A stretch of 42,858 bases of DNA from Patescibacteria group bacterium UBA2023 (GTDB lineage: Bacteria > Patescibacteriota > Gracilibacteria > BD1-5 > UBA2023). The position numbers and the translations under genes are program-made. A model generated the notes under the pieces. The model made no database searches, had not been told where the DNA came from, and was given only the letters and a program-made list of their open reading frames with translations. This document shows positions 25,363 through 34,143 of this stretch, piece after piece (position 1 is the stretch's first letter; every line of letters begins with the position of its first letter). Location: the NCBI GenBank assembly GCA_002335145.1, contig DDBV01000015.1, forward strand, positions 36,784 through 79,641, read 5' to 3'.

Positions 25363-25830
25363 ATGTCCCCACACAAAGTACGAGTCCGTCTGAACGAACG
25401 AATTGCCAACCTCGGAAAAGCCGGAGAAATCATCGAGGTAAGCTCGACCCAAGCCCGAAACTACCTCATCCCCAAGGGACTTGCCACGGAGGTCTCAGAC
25501 AAGGATGTGGCCGCTATCGAGACCGCCGAACGCAAGAAGCGCGAAAACGCGAACTCTCTCATTCTCAAGAAGCACGAGATCCAGGAGACCCTCCATACCA
25601 AGACAATCGAATTCGCTCTGCGCGGCAAAGGCGACAAGATCTTCTGAGGCATCTCTGAGCACGATGTTGCGGAGCGGATCGAGCGGGAATTCGGCTATCC
25701 GATAGAGAAATCGCACGTCCGTTTACCCGGAGACAAGCACCTCAAAACCGTAGGCGACCACGACATCCGTATCAATCTCGGACACGAGGTATTCATCCGC
25801 ATGACCGTCCGGATCAATGTCGAAGACTAG
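25363..25830 (+). CDS. rplI: 50S ribosomal protein L9
   Basis: A 155-residue protein of the large subunit. The N-terminal rRNA-binding domain has the signature V-R-V-R-L with GKAGEIIEVSSTQARNYLIP. A long connecting helix links it to the C-terminal domain. The TGA at 25645-25647 lies in K-I-F-G-G-I-S, matching the conserved K-L-F-G-S-V-T turn of L9, so it must be Gly. Read as stop, the whole C-terminal domain would be missing. The last 14 nt overlap the start of ruvX. Confidence 0.95.
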
Positions 25831-26212
25831 CCGCTTCCTCGGTATCGACTACGGCAAACGTCGGGTATGAGTCGCCCGATCAAGCGAGGGTATTGCCTTC
25901 GCTTCGGTAGTACTCAGCCAGTCGGAAGCGATCGAGCGCATCGCCCGCATAGTCGCGGAAGACGCGATCGACCAAATAGTAGTCGGGCTCCCCGTCCGAC
26001 TGGACGGATCGGAGAGCGAAACGACCCACGCGGTCAGGAGCTTTGCCGGACGTCTGGGCGGACGGATTCCCGAGATACGGATCATCTTTTGGGACGAGCG
26101 ACTCTCGTCCGCCGAAGCGGAGTCCGTATTGCGCGAAGCGGGACGCTCGGGAGAATCCGATGATGCGATCGCCGCAGCCATTATCCTGCAAAATTATCTC
26201 GATTCCCTCTAG
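25817..26212 (+). CDS. ruvX: Putative pre-16S rRNA nuclease / Holliday junction resolvase-like protein YqgF
   Basis: A 131-residue RNase H-like fold protein thought to process the 5' end of 16S rRNA. The N-terminal signature is FLGIDYGKRRVGVA, in which the Gly of R-V-G-V-A is encoded by TGA (25868-25870). This Gly is nearly invariant, so the codon assignment is secure. Other motifs are IVVGLPVRLDGSE, the catalytic D-E-R-L-S-S-A-E-A segment, and D-D-A-I-A-A-A-I-I-L-Q near the C-terminus. Start ATG 25817 overlaps rplI by 14 nt, implying translational coupling. Confidence 0.94.
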
Positions 26213-26218
26213 GAACGC

Positions 26219-26935
26219 ATGCACATAGGATTCATCATGGATGGTAATCGCCGATGGGCGAAGAAGAACGGACTCGTGAAAACCATCGGCCATACTCGGG
26301 GAACCGACACGATCGAGAAAGTTGTAGAGTGGTGCGTAGAACAGGGAAACATAGAATACGCGAGTGCCTGGGCTCTCGCGAAGAAAAACGTGGAGAACCG
26401 GGACACAATGGAGCTCGCGCATATCTACGGGCTCGCCCTCACTCGGCTCCCCTCCCTCGAATCCAAGCTGCGTACCAACAACGTACGCCTGCGCGTGATT
26501 GGCAATCTCTCGATCATCCCCTCGGATGTCCGCGACACGCTCAAGCGCATGGAAGAACGAACCTCCGATCTCACGGGCATGGTATTCGTCCTCGCGTTTG
26601 CCTACGGAGGTCAAGACGAGATCGTGCGCGGCGTCCGCGACCTGCTCGCGGAGATAGCCCGAAGCGATGACCCACGCGCTGCGGCCGAGGCACTCGGACA
26701 ATCCCTCGATGAAGATGCGTTTCTCCTTCGGATCGACACCGGCCGCGAGAGGCTTCCGCCCGTTGACCTCGTCATTCGCACATGAGGAGATCGTCGTCAT
26801 AGCGGTTTTCTTCTTTACGCATCGGAGTATTCGGAGTATTATTTCAGTGACACGCTCTGGCCGGATTTCGATCGCGGCGAGTTCGAACAGGCACTCGCCT
26901 GGTATGACGGATGTCAGCGCAACTTTGGACGGTAG
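26219..26935 (+). CDS. uppS: Undecaprenyl diphosphate synthase (cis-prenyltransferase)
   Basis: A 238-residue enzyme that adds isopentenyl diphosphate units in cis to farnesyl diphosphate, making the carrier lipid for peptidoglycan and glycans. Motif 1 is HIGFIMDGNRRWAKKNGL, with the catalytic Asp; the middle has YASAWALAKKNVENR in place of the common S-T-E-N-W region. The C-terminal motif reads DLVIRTGGDRRHSGFLLY, then YYFSDTLWPDF. The first Gly of R-T-G-G is encoded by TGA (26783-26785), an essentially invariant position. It lies 6 nt after ruvX and 25 nt before the gene that makes its allylic substrate. Confidence 0.95.
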
Positions 26936-26960
26936 CATCTTCCGGTTCTTTCTCTCCCCT

Positions 26961-27845
26961 ATGGAAACAATACAATGGTTTCGTGAGCTGCAAGAGCAAA
27001 TAGACGCAGCGATAGACGAGTTTTTTGATGGTCGATATAAGACGACTGCGAAGAGTCCTCCGGAAAAACGATTCGAAGAAGCAATGCGCTATGCTGTCAG
27101 CGGCGGAGGAAAACGACTGCGGGGAATACTGGTAATCCTCTGAAACTCGGTCTGTGACAAACCGAAAAATCCGTCAACGAATATCCTGCGAGCCGCCGTA
27201 GCGGTCGAGTGCATGCATGCCTACACACTCGTGCACGACGATCTGCCGGAGATGGACAATGATACGATGCGTCGGGGGAAGCCGACAGTCTGGAAGGCGT
27301 ACTGAGCCGATGTAGCCGTGCTCGTGTGAGACGCTCTCAATACCCTCTCGCTTGAACTTCTCGCCGATACCGGCTCCATAGAGGCGGTCCGCCTGCTCGC
27401 AAATGCCATGGGCGATATGGGGGTCGTGCGCGGACAGATCAAGGACCTCGAATTCTCCTCGTACCAAGATACGCTCACAAACACGCTCTGAGTACACCGG
27501 GACAAAACCGGTCGGTTCATCGAGGCAGCGGTACGTCTCGGGTGCATTCTCTCGTCAAAGCACAACGACGAGAAGACCGAACTACTCTGCGAATATGCCC
27601 GACTCCTCGGCATGGCGTTCCAGATTACTGACGATTTGCTCGACATAGAATGAGACGAGAAAATCGTAGGGAAAACACTCCATAAAGACGAAAAGACGGG
27701 CAAGGGAATCATTCCCCTGCTCGGAATCGAACAATCCCGCGAACACCTGCGGATGGTCTCCGAAGATGCCGTATCGATTGCCCGGACACTCGAGGAACCA
27801 AGACTCGAACAACTCATGGAATATATCATGAACCGCGACAAGTAA
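26961..27845 (+). CDS. ispA: Polyprenyl (farnesyl) diphosphate synthase, five UGA glycines
   Basis: A 294-residue trans-prenyltransferase. TGA at 27141, 27303, 27327, 27489 and 27651 are Gly; TAA 27843-27845 is the stop. The first aspartate-rich motif is [10 protein letters not shown] with four residues between D-D and D, followed by M-R-R-G-K-P-T. The second is [11 protein letters not shown] Tyr lies five residues before the first motif, which with the two-residue insertion is typical of type II bacterial farnesyl diphosphate synthases. So FPP is the likely product, which UppS next to it would use. The TGA at 27327 encodes the Gly of L-V-G-D-A-L, a conserved family motif. An earlier ATG at 26904 overlaps uppS and is less likely. 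Confidence 0.93.
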
Positions 27846-27848
27846 CCA

Positions 27849-28325
27849 ATGGCTGATCGAACTCCTGTTATTACCCTCCTGCTCGAAAACCGTAAGGCAC
27901 TCTTCGACTATGAAATCGTGGAGCGTTTCGAGGCGGGTGTTGTTCTCACGGGAGCCGAGGTTAAGAGCATTCGCGCGAAATCGGCGAATCTCCGGGGCGC
28001 GTATGTCTCGATTCGCCGGGGAGAAGCGTGGCTTGTCGGATGGCATATTTCTGCCTATAAACAGGCAACACAGGCCGTTCATGATCCGAAGCGTGACCGA
28101 AAGCTCCTCCTCAAACGACGAGACATAACGAATCTCACAGCCAAGCAACACGAGCGAGGTATGTCGATTGTTCCGACCGAAGTCTATACCAAAGGAAGTC
28201 TCATAAAAATCCGGATCGGACTCGCTCGCGGACGCAAGAGACACGACAAGAAACAGCTCCTCAAAGAACGCGATATCAATCGCGAAGCGGAACGAGCGAT
28301 AAAACACGGGGATTACGGGGAGTAG
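27849..28325 (+). CDS. smpB: SsrA-binding protein SmpB
   Basis: A 158-residue partner of tmRNA in ribosome rescue. The OB-fold motifs are clear: ENRKALFDYEIVERFEAGVV, then LTGAEVKSIR, RDRKLLLKRRDI, and GLARGRKRHDKKQLLKERD. The basic C-terminal tail that enters the mRNA channel is present. It is the last gene of the nusA run, 3 nt after the prenyl synthase. Its presence implies a tmRNA gene in the genome, but none was recognised here. Confidence 0.96.
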   Translation: MADRTPVITLLLENRKALFDYEIVERFEAGVVLTGAEVKSIRAKSANLRGAYVSIRRGEAWLVGWHISAYKQATQAVHDPKRDRKLLLKRRDITNLTAKQHERGMSIVPTEVYTKGSLIKIRIGLARGRKRHDKKQLLKERDINREAERAIKHGDYGE

Positions 28326-28363
28326 GAGAAATAAAAACAAACAAGGACCAAGGAAAGCGTGAT

Positions 28364-28391
28364 TTGCATATTAATGCGGATTTCATAGGAT
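28364..28391 (+). promoter_or_regulatory. Probable promoter of the VKOR gene
   Basis: TTGCAT (28364-28369), 16 nt, TAGGAT (28386-28391), 35 nt before the ATG. Confidence 0.45.
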
Positions 28392-28426
28392 GGTTTGAAG
28401 ATATTTACCGCTTCACTGTTTTTCGC

Positions 28427-28876
28427 ATGTCCATAAAAAAAATTCTCCTGCTCGCAATAGCCCTGCTCGCGCTCATTGGAATGGGAAACGCCGCATATGT
28501 GACGTATCTCACCTTCGTGAAACTCCCATCTACGACTGCTCCGCTCATATGCGATATCAATAGTGCCTGGAACTGCTCGCAGGCCCTCCAGCTGACCGAG
28601 GCTTACATCCTCGGTGTACCGTCTTGCACCATCGCGTTTTTTGTTTACCCCGTCATCATCGCGATCGCACTCTTGGGGTACTTCGGGCGCATGAATCGAT
28701 ACTTCCCCATCCTCGCGCTCCTCGGTATCGGCGGCATGGCACTCAACGGATACGTCCTCGCCGTAGATGCATCGTTCGGAGTCTACTGTCTCCTCTGCGT
28801 CCTCTGTGGGATAATCATCACCCTCATCTTCGCGAGTGCCCTGACCGGATGGTCACTCGATAGGAAACAGCCATAA
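28427..28876 (+). CDS. VKOR-family disulfide-bond-forming membrane protein
   Basis: A 149-residue membrane protein with four hydrophobic helices (about 7-27, 63-82, 89-107, 113-135). It carries the VKOR cysteine set: a loop pair (Cys 41 in LICDIN and Cys 48 in AWNCSQAL) and the quinone-side redox pair C-L-L-C in YCLLCVLCG. VKOR homologues reoxidise a DsbA-like partner and pass electrons to a quinone. A DsbA-like gene lies at 31205-32056, making a natural partner. No in-frame TGA. The basic MSIKKILLLA start is chosen over a longer frame at 28364 that overlaps the promoter. Confidence 0.92.
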   Translation: MSIKKILLLAIALLALIGMGNAAYVTYLTFVKLPSTTAPLICDINSAWNCSQALQLTEAYILGVPSCTIAFFVYPVIIAIALLGYFGRMNRYFPILALLGIGGMALNGYVLAVDASFGVYCLLCVLCGIIITLIFASALTGWSLDRKQP

Positions 28877-28877
28877 T

Positions 28878-28905
28878 TTGACATTCGGATTTCTCCGGAT
28901 ACTAT
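28878..28905 (+). promoter_or_regulatory. Promoter TTGACA-16-TACTAT for a short transcript
   Basis: Consensus -35 (28878-28883) and TACTAT (28900-28905). A terminator follows only about 145 nt later. Confidence 0.7.
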
Positions 28906-28911
28906 CAAGCA

Positions 28912-29050
28912 TATCGTTTCTTCTTCGACCATGATCTCTATCGTAGCATCATTCGCACGTCGTCGCTCCACTCTTTCTCGGAAGGGGCGGATTTCGGCGT
29001 AGACTACGAGCGCGATCCTGCATATCCCTTCCGAGTCGGAAGGGATTTTT
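28912..29050 (+). ncRNA. Short transcription unit: small RNA or 23-residue peptide
   Basis: A unit of about 140 nt between a consensus promoter and a clean terminator hairpin (29024-29050). It holds one small frame, ATG 28931 to TAG 29000-29002, encoding a basic 23-residue peptide (MISIVASFARRRSTLSRKGR, then ISA). Either the RNA is itself functional or the peptide is. I saw no tRNA, SRP or 6S features. The peptide has a hydrophobic start and a basic remainder. Confidence 0.45.
29024..29050 (+). terminator. Terminator of the short transcript
   Basis: ATCCCTTCC, GAGTC loop, GGAAGGGAT, followed by T residues. Confidence 0.9.
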
Positions 29051-29171
29051 CTTCACTGTCACTTCAGATCAGTTATGCCGATTACTCTCGTTCATCCGCT
29101 CGTTCCAGTTGGCCGTCGGGAATCCGAAGTGTTTTTCGACCGTTTTCTCTAAAAACTTCACCAATCCACCC

Positions 29172-29705
29172 ATGTTCGTACCCCTCAAACACTACGATCT
29201 CCATACCGGTCCCGGAGGCACGATTTTTTCACCGCAGGAACTCGCGACCGTATCGGAATGGATCAGTTGCCACCCACACATGCGACCACGCACGCCCGAA
29301 GATCTCGCCGCATCCAAAACGGCAGCCCTCTCAATCTGGACCTGCGCCCGAGCGTTCTGCACGCTCTCACGACTCCCTGATACCTCGGGGGGGACACTCA
29401 TTGGCTCGTGCATCGTTGACCCCGAACACACGGGCAAGCGTTATCTTTTGATGCTCTTGCGCTATGTAATGAGAACGAACGATGATACCCTCCTTGCCAT
29501 CTCGGTCTCGGACCCCTTCATTGCTTGTGCGAAAAAAGCTGGATTCGAGTCGCATACAATCAACACACTCTCCGATGATTTGGCCGAATCCGCCCTACTG
29601 AGCACCTCGAACGCTGAGAAAAAAACCTTTCTCGTGCGACCGGCGATTCCATGGACCGGACTGAACCGAAACCAAAGCGCGAAGTATCATGGTTTCAGGA
29701 CATAG
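29172..29705 (+). CDS. Hypothetical protein, possible GNAT-like acetyltransferase
   Basis: A 177-residue protein from ATG 29172 (MFVPLKHYDLHTGPGGTIFS); a longer frame from 29109 is possible. The segment LIGSCIVDPEHTGKRYLLML, followed by TLLAISVSDPFIACAKKAGF, resembles GNAT proteins: a strand, a basic/Gly acetyl-CoA loop and a helix, then a strand and the A-x-x-x-G-F motif. The loop lacks the full Q-x-x-G-x-G/A signature, so this is tentative. A very strong bidirectional terminator follows. No clear promoter. Confidence 0.5.
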   Translation: MFVPLKHYDLHTGPGGTIFSPQELATVSEWISCHPHMRPRTPEDLAASKTAALSIWTCARAFCTLSRLPDTSGGTLIGSCIVDPEHTGKRYLLMLLRYVMRTNDDTLLAISVSDPFIACAKKAGFESHTINTLSDDLAESALLSTSNAEKKTFLVRPAIPWTGLNRNQSAKYHGFRT

Positions 29706-29734
29706 AAAAACGGTGCCGTGGCACCGTTTTTCTA
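29703..29734. terminator. Bidirectional palindromic terminator
   Basis: TAGAAAAACGGTGCC, GT, GGCACCGTTTTTCTA, a 15-bp perfect stem. It overlaps the TAG stop of the plus-strand gene and faces the convergent M48 gene. Confidence 0.95.
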
Positions 29735-29791
29735 TCTTTTTAGACACAGAGAATGCGCGGAACAATCCTCGCATGCGGGTATGTACGGTTC

Positions 29792-31045
29792 CTAGTCTCC
29801 GTGCATAATAAGCCATCCGACCCGTGCGATACGCTCCGGCGTGGCTGGATGGCTGTCTAACAGACCTGTCTCGGTCTTCCTATTCGCCCCGTGAGGCTCG
29901 GAGACCGGAAGATTTTTGAGATCATGCAGGATTCGGTCAGGATCATTCGGATAGCGCGAAAAAATTCCCTGAACGAGATTCGCATCGTATCCTTGGAAAT
30001 ACGCCAGAGCATTCACGAGCATCCACGCGTCGTATCCGGCGTTCCGGAGGATTGCGATAGCGCGGATGTCGGCCTCGATTTCGTGTTCTTGCGAGAAATG
30101 CGCGGTCGTCAGGAGTCGCAATGCTCCCCCTCCTATCACGGATGCGAGTGCTGCTCCTGTTGTCCGTGATTGGCCGATGAGTCCATGGTAAATTCCCTGG
30201 GTGATAAGATTCTCCCGAAATGCCCGATACCCGTGCTTGAGGTCCGCATGGGCGATCTCGTGCGCGAGTATTGCTGCGGTCATATCCGTGGAATGCTTGA
30301 GCCGCTTGATCAGTCCCGTGAATACAGTAACCTTGAATCCTGGCATGCACCAGGCATTTGCAGTTTCTAGATCGTTGAATACGCGGATTTCAGGATTTGC
30401 GGCTTTAATTTCCGGGGTTCCGGCAATCAGTCATCGGAAAATCTTTTCGACCTCGGACGCGAGCGGATCATTGCGAGAAAGAATGGAGTGGCGGTGGCTT
30501 CCGAGAAACTGAGCATACTGAGAAGCGGCAAGCTCATCGACCGCGGACTCGGGAACGAACTGAGCGAGACCAAGCTGGGTAGCAGCGAGACCGGTATAGT
30601 AGAGGTTGACCCCGGAGAGAGAATCCTGACCGAACCAAAATTTTTTGTCATCAGCCTGTTGTGGGGCAGGACGGAGACTATACGGCAGTACCCCGATAGC
30701 AGACGGGGTCCGCTGAGTTCCCGGCGTGGGAGCTATGGAGGGGCGGCGCGCTGGCGCAGCTGGGGACGGTGCATGCGATCAGCGGGGAGCAACGGTATGA
30801 GTCGGCGGCGTCCGGTCGGCAGGAGGAGGCGACTGGAATATTCGAGAAAGTCGAGACCACCTCCCTCCACTCCTACTGCCACGAACCTCTACCAGAAGAT
30901 CATCATGGCCCTGATTCGACTCGAGCACGCGCTCGACCGCACTCGAAAATGCTGGCCTCAGGGACGTTGCCTCCGACATGGAGGGCGTAAACGCGGCAAT
31001 AAGACCGGAAAGAGCCGTAACGAGTTTTGATGGGTTGGTATTCAT
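29792..31045 (-). CDS. Exported M48-family zinc metalloprotease, UGA-containing
   Basis: A 417-residue protein once TGA at 30779 and 30431 are Gly. The N-terminus MNTNPSKLVTALSGLIAAFT is a signal peptide, probably cut after S-E-A. A Pro/Arg/Ser-rich linker spans about 55-115. The protease domain has the zinc motif HEIAH (in AILAHEIAHADLKHGYRA) and the third ligand in EHEIEADIRA, the E-x-x-x-D arrangement of M48 (HtpX, Ste24, BepA-like) enzymes. There is no multi-span membrane region, so it is closest in design to soluble BepA/LoiP-like proteases for surface protein quality control. The catalytic half alone survives with standard stops; the signal and linker need UGA=Gly. Confidence 0.9.
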
Positions 31046-31073
31046 GAGTTGGAATGGAAAATTCCACCCGAGC

Positions 31074-31102
31074 ATTCTAGCAGAAAAAACTGTTTTTCGC
31101 AA
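31074..31102 (-). promoter_or_regulatory. M48 gene promoter TTGCGA-17-TAGAAT
   Basis: Minus strand: TTGCGA (31097-31102), 17 nt, TAGAAT (31074-31079), about 30 nt before ATG 31045. Another case of the recurring TTGCGA -35. Confidence 0.75.
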
Positions 31103-31142
31103 AGACCCCCGATCTTCATTCGTGAAAAAATCACCACAGTAC

Positions 31143-31177
31143 AAAAAAACCTTCCCCGCTGGAGGGCGAGGAAGGGG
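31143..31177 (-). terminator. Terminator of the DsbA-like gene
   Basis: On the minus strand CCCCTTCC pairs with GGGGAAGG around a 12-nt loop and is followed by seven T residues. Confidence 0.88.
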
Positions 31178-31204
31178 TGGGGCCGAGTAAGAAGCCGAGG
31201 AATA

Positions 31205-32056
31205 CTAACGATTGAGGAATCCCTGGATGCGTGCGCTAAATTCACTCTCTGGGTATGCTCCGGATATGAGAGCGTATTCGTTGGTCTCGGTGTCAATGAT
31301 GACGGTACCAGGGGTGCCCGTTACACCGAATGACGATCCTTCGGCCGTCTCAGCATTGAATCGAGCAAGCGTGCGATTATCAGCCATGCAAGCATCGAAT
31401 GCGGCGACATCGACCCCAATCTCTCCAGCGAGACTTGAGAGATTGGCGACCGGGTAGACCTGCTGACTCGTGGATTCGGATCCATCGAAGATGGCATGGA
31501 CATATTCGAGGTACTTCTGTGCTCCTGCTGTCTCACCGACACAGAGAATGGCGCGACCCTTGGTCTCGGTACCATCGTGGTTGACCCCGCGGAAGTTCCG
31601 GAATGCGTAGGCAATCTGCCCGGGGAATTTATCCATGACCTGCTGAATCGTCCCGTCATGAGCCTGCCGAATACAATACGGACATTCGAGGTCGGAGTAT
31701 TCGAGCATAAGGAACCGTCCATCCGGATTTCCTGAGAGGTACGCGGATTTCTTAATCTCGGCAATCTTTTCTGGTGTCGTTTCGAGCTTCTGCTCACCAG
31801 ACTGCTGCTTGGCCTGTCGGATAAAGGCGAGCATCTGGTCCTTCTGGCTGATGATGGAGTATTTCTCCGTATCATTCTTGAGCTGATAATTCTCCTCTCC
31901 TCCGAGACGGGCGATCTCTGCCTGACGCTGGAGCTCAATGACGCGCTCGGCAACATCGATGCGAGAAAAATAGTAGGACGCGCCGACTGACGCAAACATG
32001 CAGAGAACGACCAAGACAGCGAGGAATGTCTGACCACTACGGGGAAACGAGTACAT
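31205..32056 (-). CDS. DsbA-like thioredoxin-fold thiol oxidoreductase
   Basis: A 283-residue protein anchored by one N-terminal helix (about 12-28, FLAVLVVLCMFASVGASYYF). A coiled linker (about 30-80) precedes the thioredoxin fold with active site E-C-P-Y-C (YSDLECPYCIRQAHDG) and the cis-Pro loop GVTGTPGTVIIDT. It should introduce disulfides into exported proteins, with VKOR (28427-28876) as its likely reoxidant. Clients in the window include the Cys-repeat protein at 3314. No in-frame TGA. Divergent from batAB, with only a weak promoter candidate (TTGCTT-16-TATCGT). Confidence 0.92.
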   Translation of the reverse strand: MYSFPRSGQTFLAVLVVLCMFASVGASYYFSRIDVAERVIELQRQAEIARLGGEENYQLKNDTEKYSIISQKDQMLAFIRQAKQQSGEQKLETTPEKIAEIKKSAYLSGNPDGRFLMLEYSDLECPYCIRQAHDGTIQQVMDKFPGQIAYAFRNFRGVNHDGTETKGRAILCVGETAGAQKYLEYVHAIFDGSESTSQQVYPVANLSSLAGEIGVDVAAFDACMADNRTLARFNAETAEGSSFGVTGTPGTVIIDTETNEYALISGAYPESEFSARIQGFLNR

Positions 32057-32179
32057 GGATGGGAAGACACGGAATAGAGAAATCACACGATAGCGAATGC
32101 GGGATTAAAAGCAAACGAAAAGCCCTTGCATGGAAGCCGACTCGTGAGATGGCTAAAGGACGGCGCGATCCGTGTTCGG

Positions 32180-32207
32180 TTGATTTTTCTGTCGCGAGGG
32201 CTATACT
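32180..32207 (+). promoter_or_regulatory. Promoter of the bat gene cluster
   Basis: TTGATT (32180-32185), 16 nt, TATACT (32202-32207), 31 nt before the batAB ATG. Confidence 0.65.
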
Positions 32208-32238
32208 TGCCACTCTTTCTTCCTGCGACTCCGCTACG

Positions 32239-34143
32239 ATGCCGATCGGCGATCTCTCGTTCACGTTTCCTCTCGCATTGCTGCCCGCTATCGCGCTGAT
32301 TCCGGCACTCTGGTGGTTTTTCCGTAGCCGGCGAGACGAGGGAATCGCTCTTCGTGGCATCGATGACTATCGTCGAGCGTTCGGATCGGATCGGTTGCTG
32401 CGTGCGGTAATGTACGGATCGCTCGCGTTGTCGGTAGCAGCCGTGTGCGTACTCGCTGCGGGGCCGCGCATATCCGAACGACAGGTATCGGTATCGAAGG
32501 AGGGGGTCGACATTGCGCTCGTGCTCGATCTCTCAAAATCCATGCTTGCGGAAGATATGACTCCGAATCGTATCGGAGCGGCAAAAAACGTTATCAAGGA
32601 TTTTCTCCGGCGGCTCGATGGTGACCGGATCGGTCTGGTTCTCTTCGCTGGAAAGCCATTCGTCTCGGTCCCGCTCTCGTTCGACTACGCGAGTATTGCC
32701 ATGATGACCGACCGGATCACCACCGATTCCATCGATCAAAGTGCCGGAGCCTGACTCCAATGAACCGCAATGGGTGATGGCATGCTCGCAGCCATCGACA
32801 TGCTCGAACGCGCCCGAAAGGAAGCAATCACCTCGGGCGAGACGCCGCGCGAACGCGTGATCATTGCCATGACTGACGGTGAGGCCAACGTAGGAATCAA
32901 CCCAACGGTTGCCGCAAAACTCGCCAAAGAAAAGAATATACGAGTCCATACCGTGGGGATCGGCAAAGAATGAACGCCGCTCGTAATGACGGACGAATCT
33001 GGAAAGAAGCACCCGTTCATGGATCAGAACGGGAATCCTCTCATCGCCACGCTCGACCGCGAGACGCTCGAAAATGTCTCGCGCCTGACTGATGGACGAA
33101 CATTCTACGCGTCGGACGAGGGATCGCTCGACCGCGTATTTTCCACCCTCGCAGACCTCGAGCGTCGGGAAGCGCGAAGTGAAAATACTATTTCCCATAC
33201 GCTCATCGTATGGCCGCTCCTGTGGATACTCGCCCTCTCCCTATCGGTATCCGCATGGACGCTCCGGACACTCGGACGCACGTCCTCCATCGGCGGTGGC
33301 CGAACCTATACGGTCTTGCCGCGACAACGTCTCGTTCGAGTCGGACTTGGGGTATCCTCCGGAATTTTCCTTGCGGCAATGATCTCTCCGATTGTTTTTG
33401 GATTCGGATGAGCCAGCACCGAAGACCGATCGATCCTCTGGATTGTCGATGTCTCGAAGAGCATGGATGCCCAGGATGTCTCGCGGTGATCGGACGAATC
33501 CCGCCTAGACCGAGCCAAGAGACTCATCTTGGAGACGATGACAGCGTACCATTGAAGCGAGCAGTGAATTGCGGTATTCGCCTGAGATGCAATACTCATG
33601 AGCCCGCAATCACGCGACACCGAAACGCTCCTCTCGTTCGTCCGAGGCCTCGATAGCACGACCGTCTCCCGCGGAGGCACGAATCTCGCAGATGCCCTCG
33701 CTCTGGCATCCTGACGAGCGGACGATTCAGCCCCAACAACAGTGGTAATCATCACGGACGGAGGAGATCCCGGAGAGACTGATTCCGCACAGATTGCCAA
33801 GATGCTCGGGTCGATGCCCGCAACCCTTTTCGTATGACTCGGTTCCCGCGATGGGGCACCAATACCAGCATGAGTCGATCCGTTCGGTAATCCACTATTC
33901 GTGCAGTATCGCGGAGAACGGGTCATATCAAGGTTGAATTCCGATTTGCTCGACACCCTCTCGGATACTGCGGGGACGCTGTGGCAGGAAAATCCGGACG
34001 CAATTGCTCTCCCGAAGCCCAAGAACGGGACTGGTTCGATCCGACAGCCCGGATGGGCCGAAGAACGGCCGATACTCGCATGGATTCTCCTCCCCCTCTG
34101 GCTTGCGACAATTTTCCTTCCCGACACCAAACGCCATGGATAG
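32239..34143 (+). CDS. Fused BatA-BatB protein: two vWA domains, 11 UGA glycines
   Basis: With TGA as Gly, one 634-codon frame runs from ATG 32239 to TAG 34141-34143 (TGA at 32752, 32761, 32971, 33409, 33487, 33553, 33565, 33583, 33712, 33835 and 33871). Order: two N-terminal membrane helices (about 10-27, 58-74); vWA 1 with MIDAS D-L-S-K-S (97-101), Thr in L-Q-G-T-A-M-G-D-G, and M-T-D-G; a helix near 320-340; a helix just before residue 391; vWA 2 with MIDAS D-V-S-K-S, R-G-G-T-N-L, and I-T-D-G-G-D; a C-terminal helix. BatA and BatB are normally separate genes. Both MIDAS sites look complete. The role is extracytoplasmic stress or envelope assembly by analogy only. No MoxR or DUF58 gene is adjacent. 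Confidence 0.88.

Noticed and set aside
25645..25647. TGA as selenocysteine or tryptophan
   Set aside because: The positions are conserved glycines in housekeeping proteins that have no selenoprotein members, and Trp would disrupt tight turns such as the L9 F-G turn.
32239..34143. Interpreting the many TGA-split frames as pseudogenes or sequencing errors
   Set aside because: The frame never shifts across the TGA codons, TAA and TAG are absent inside, and conserved motifs continue through each TGA at Gly positions in many unrelated genes.
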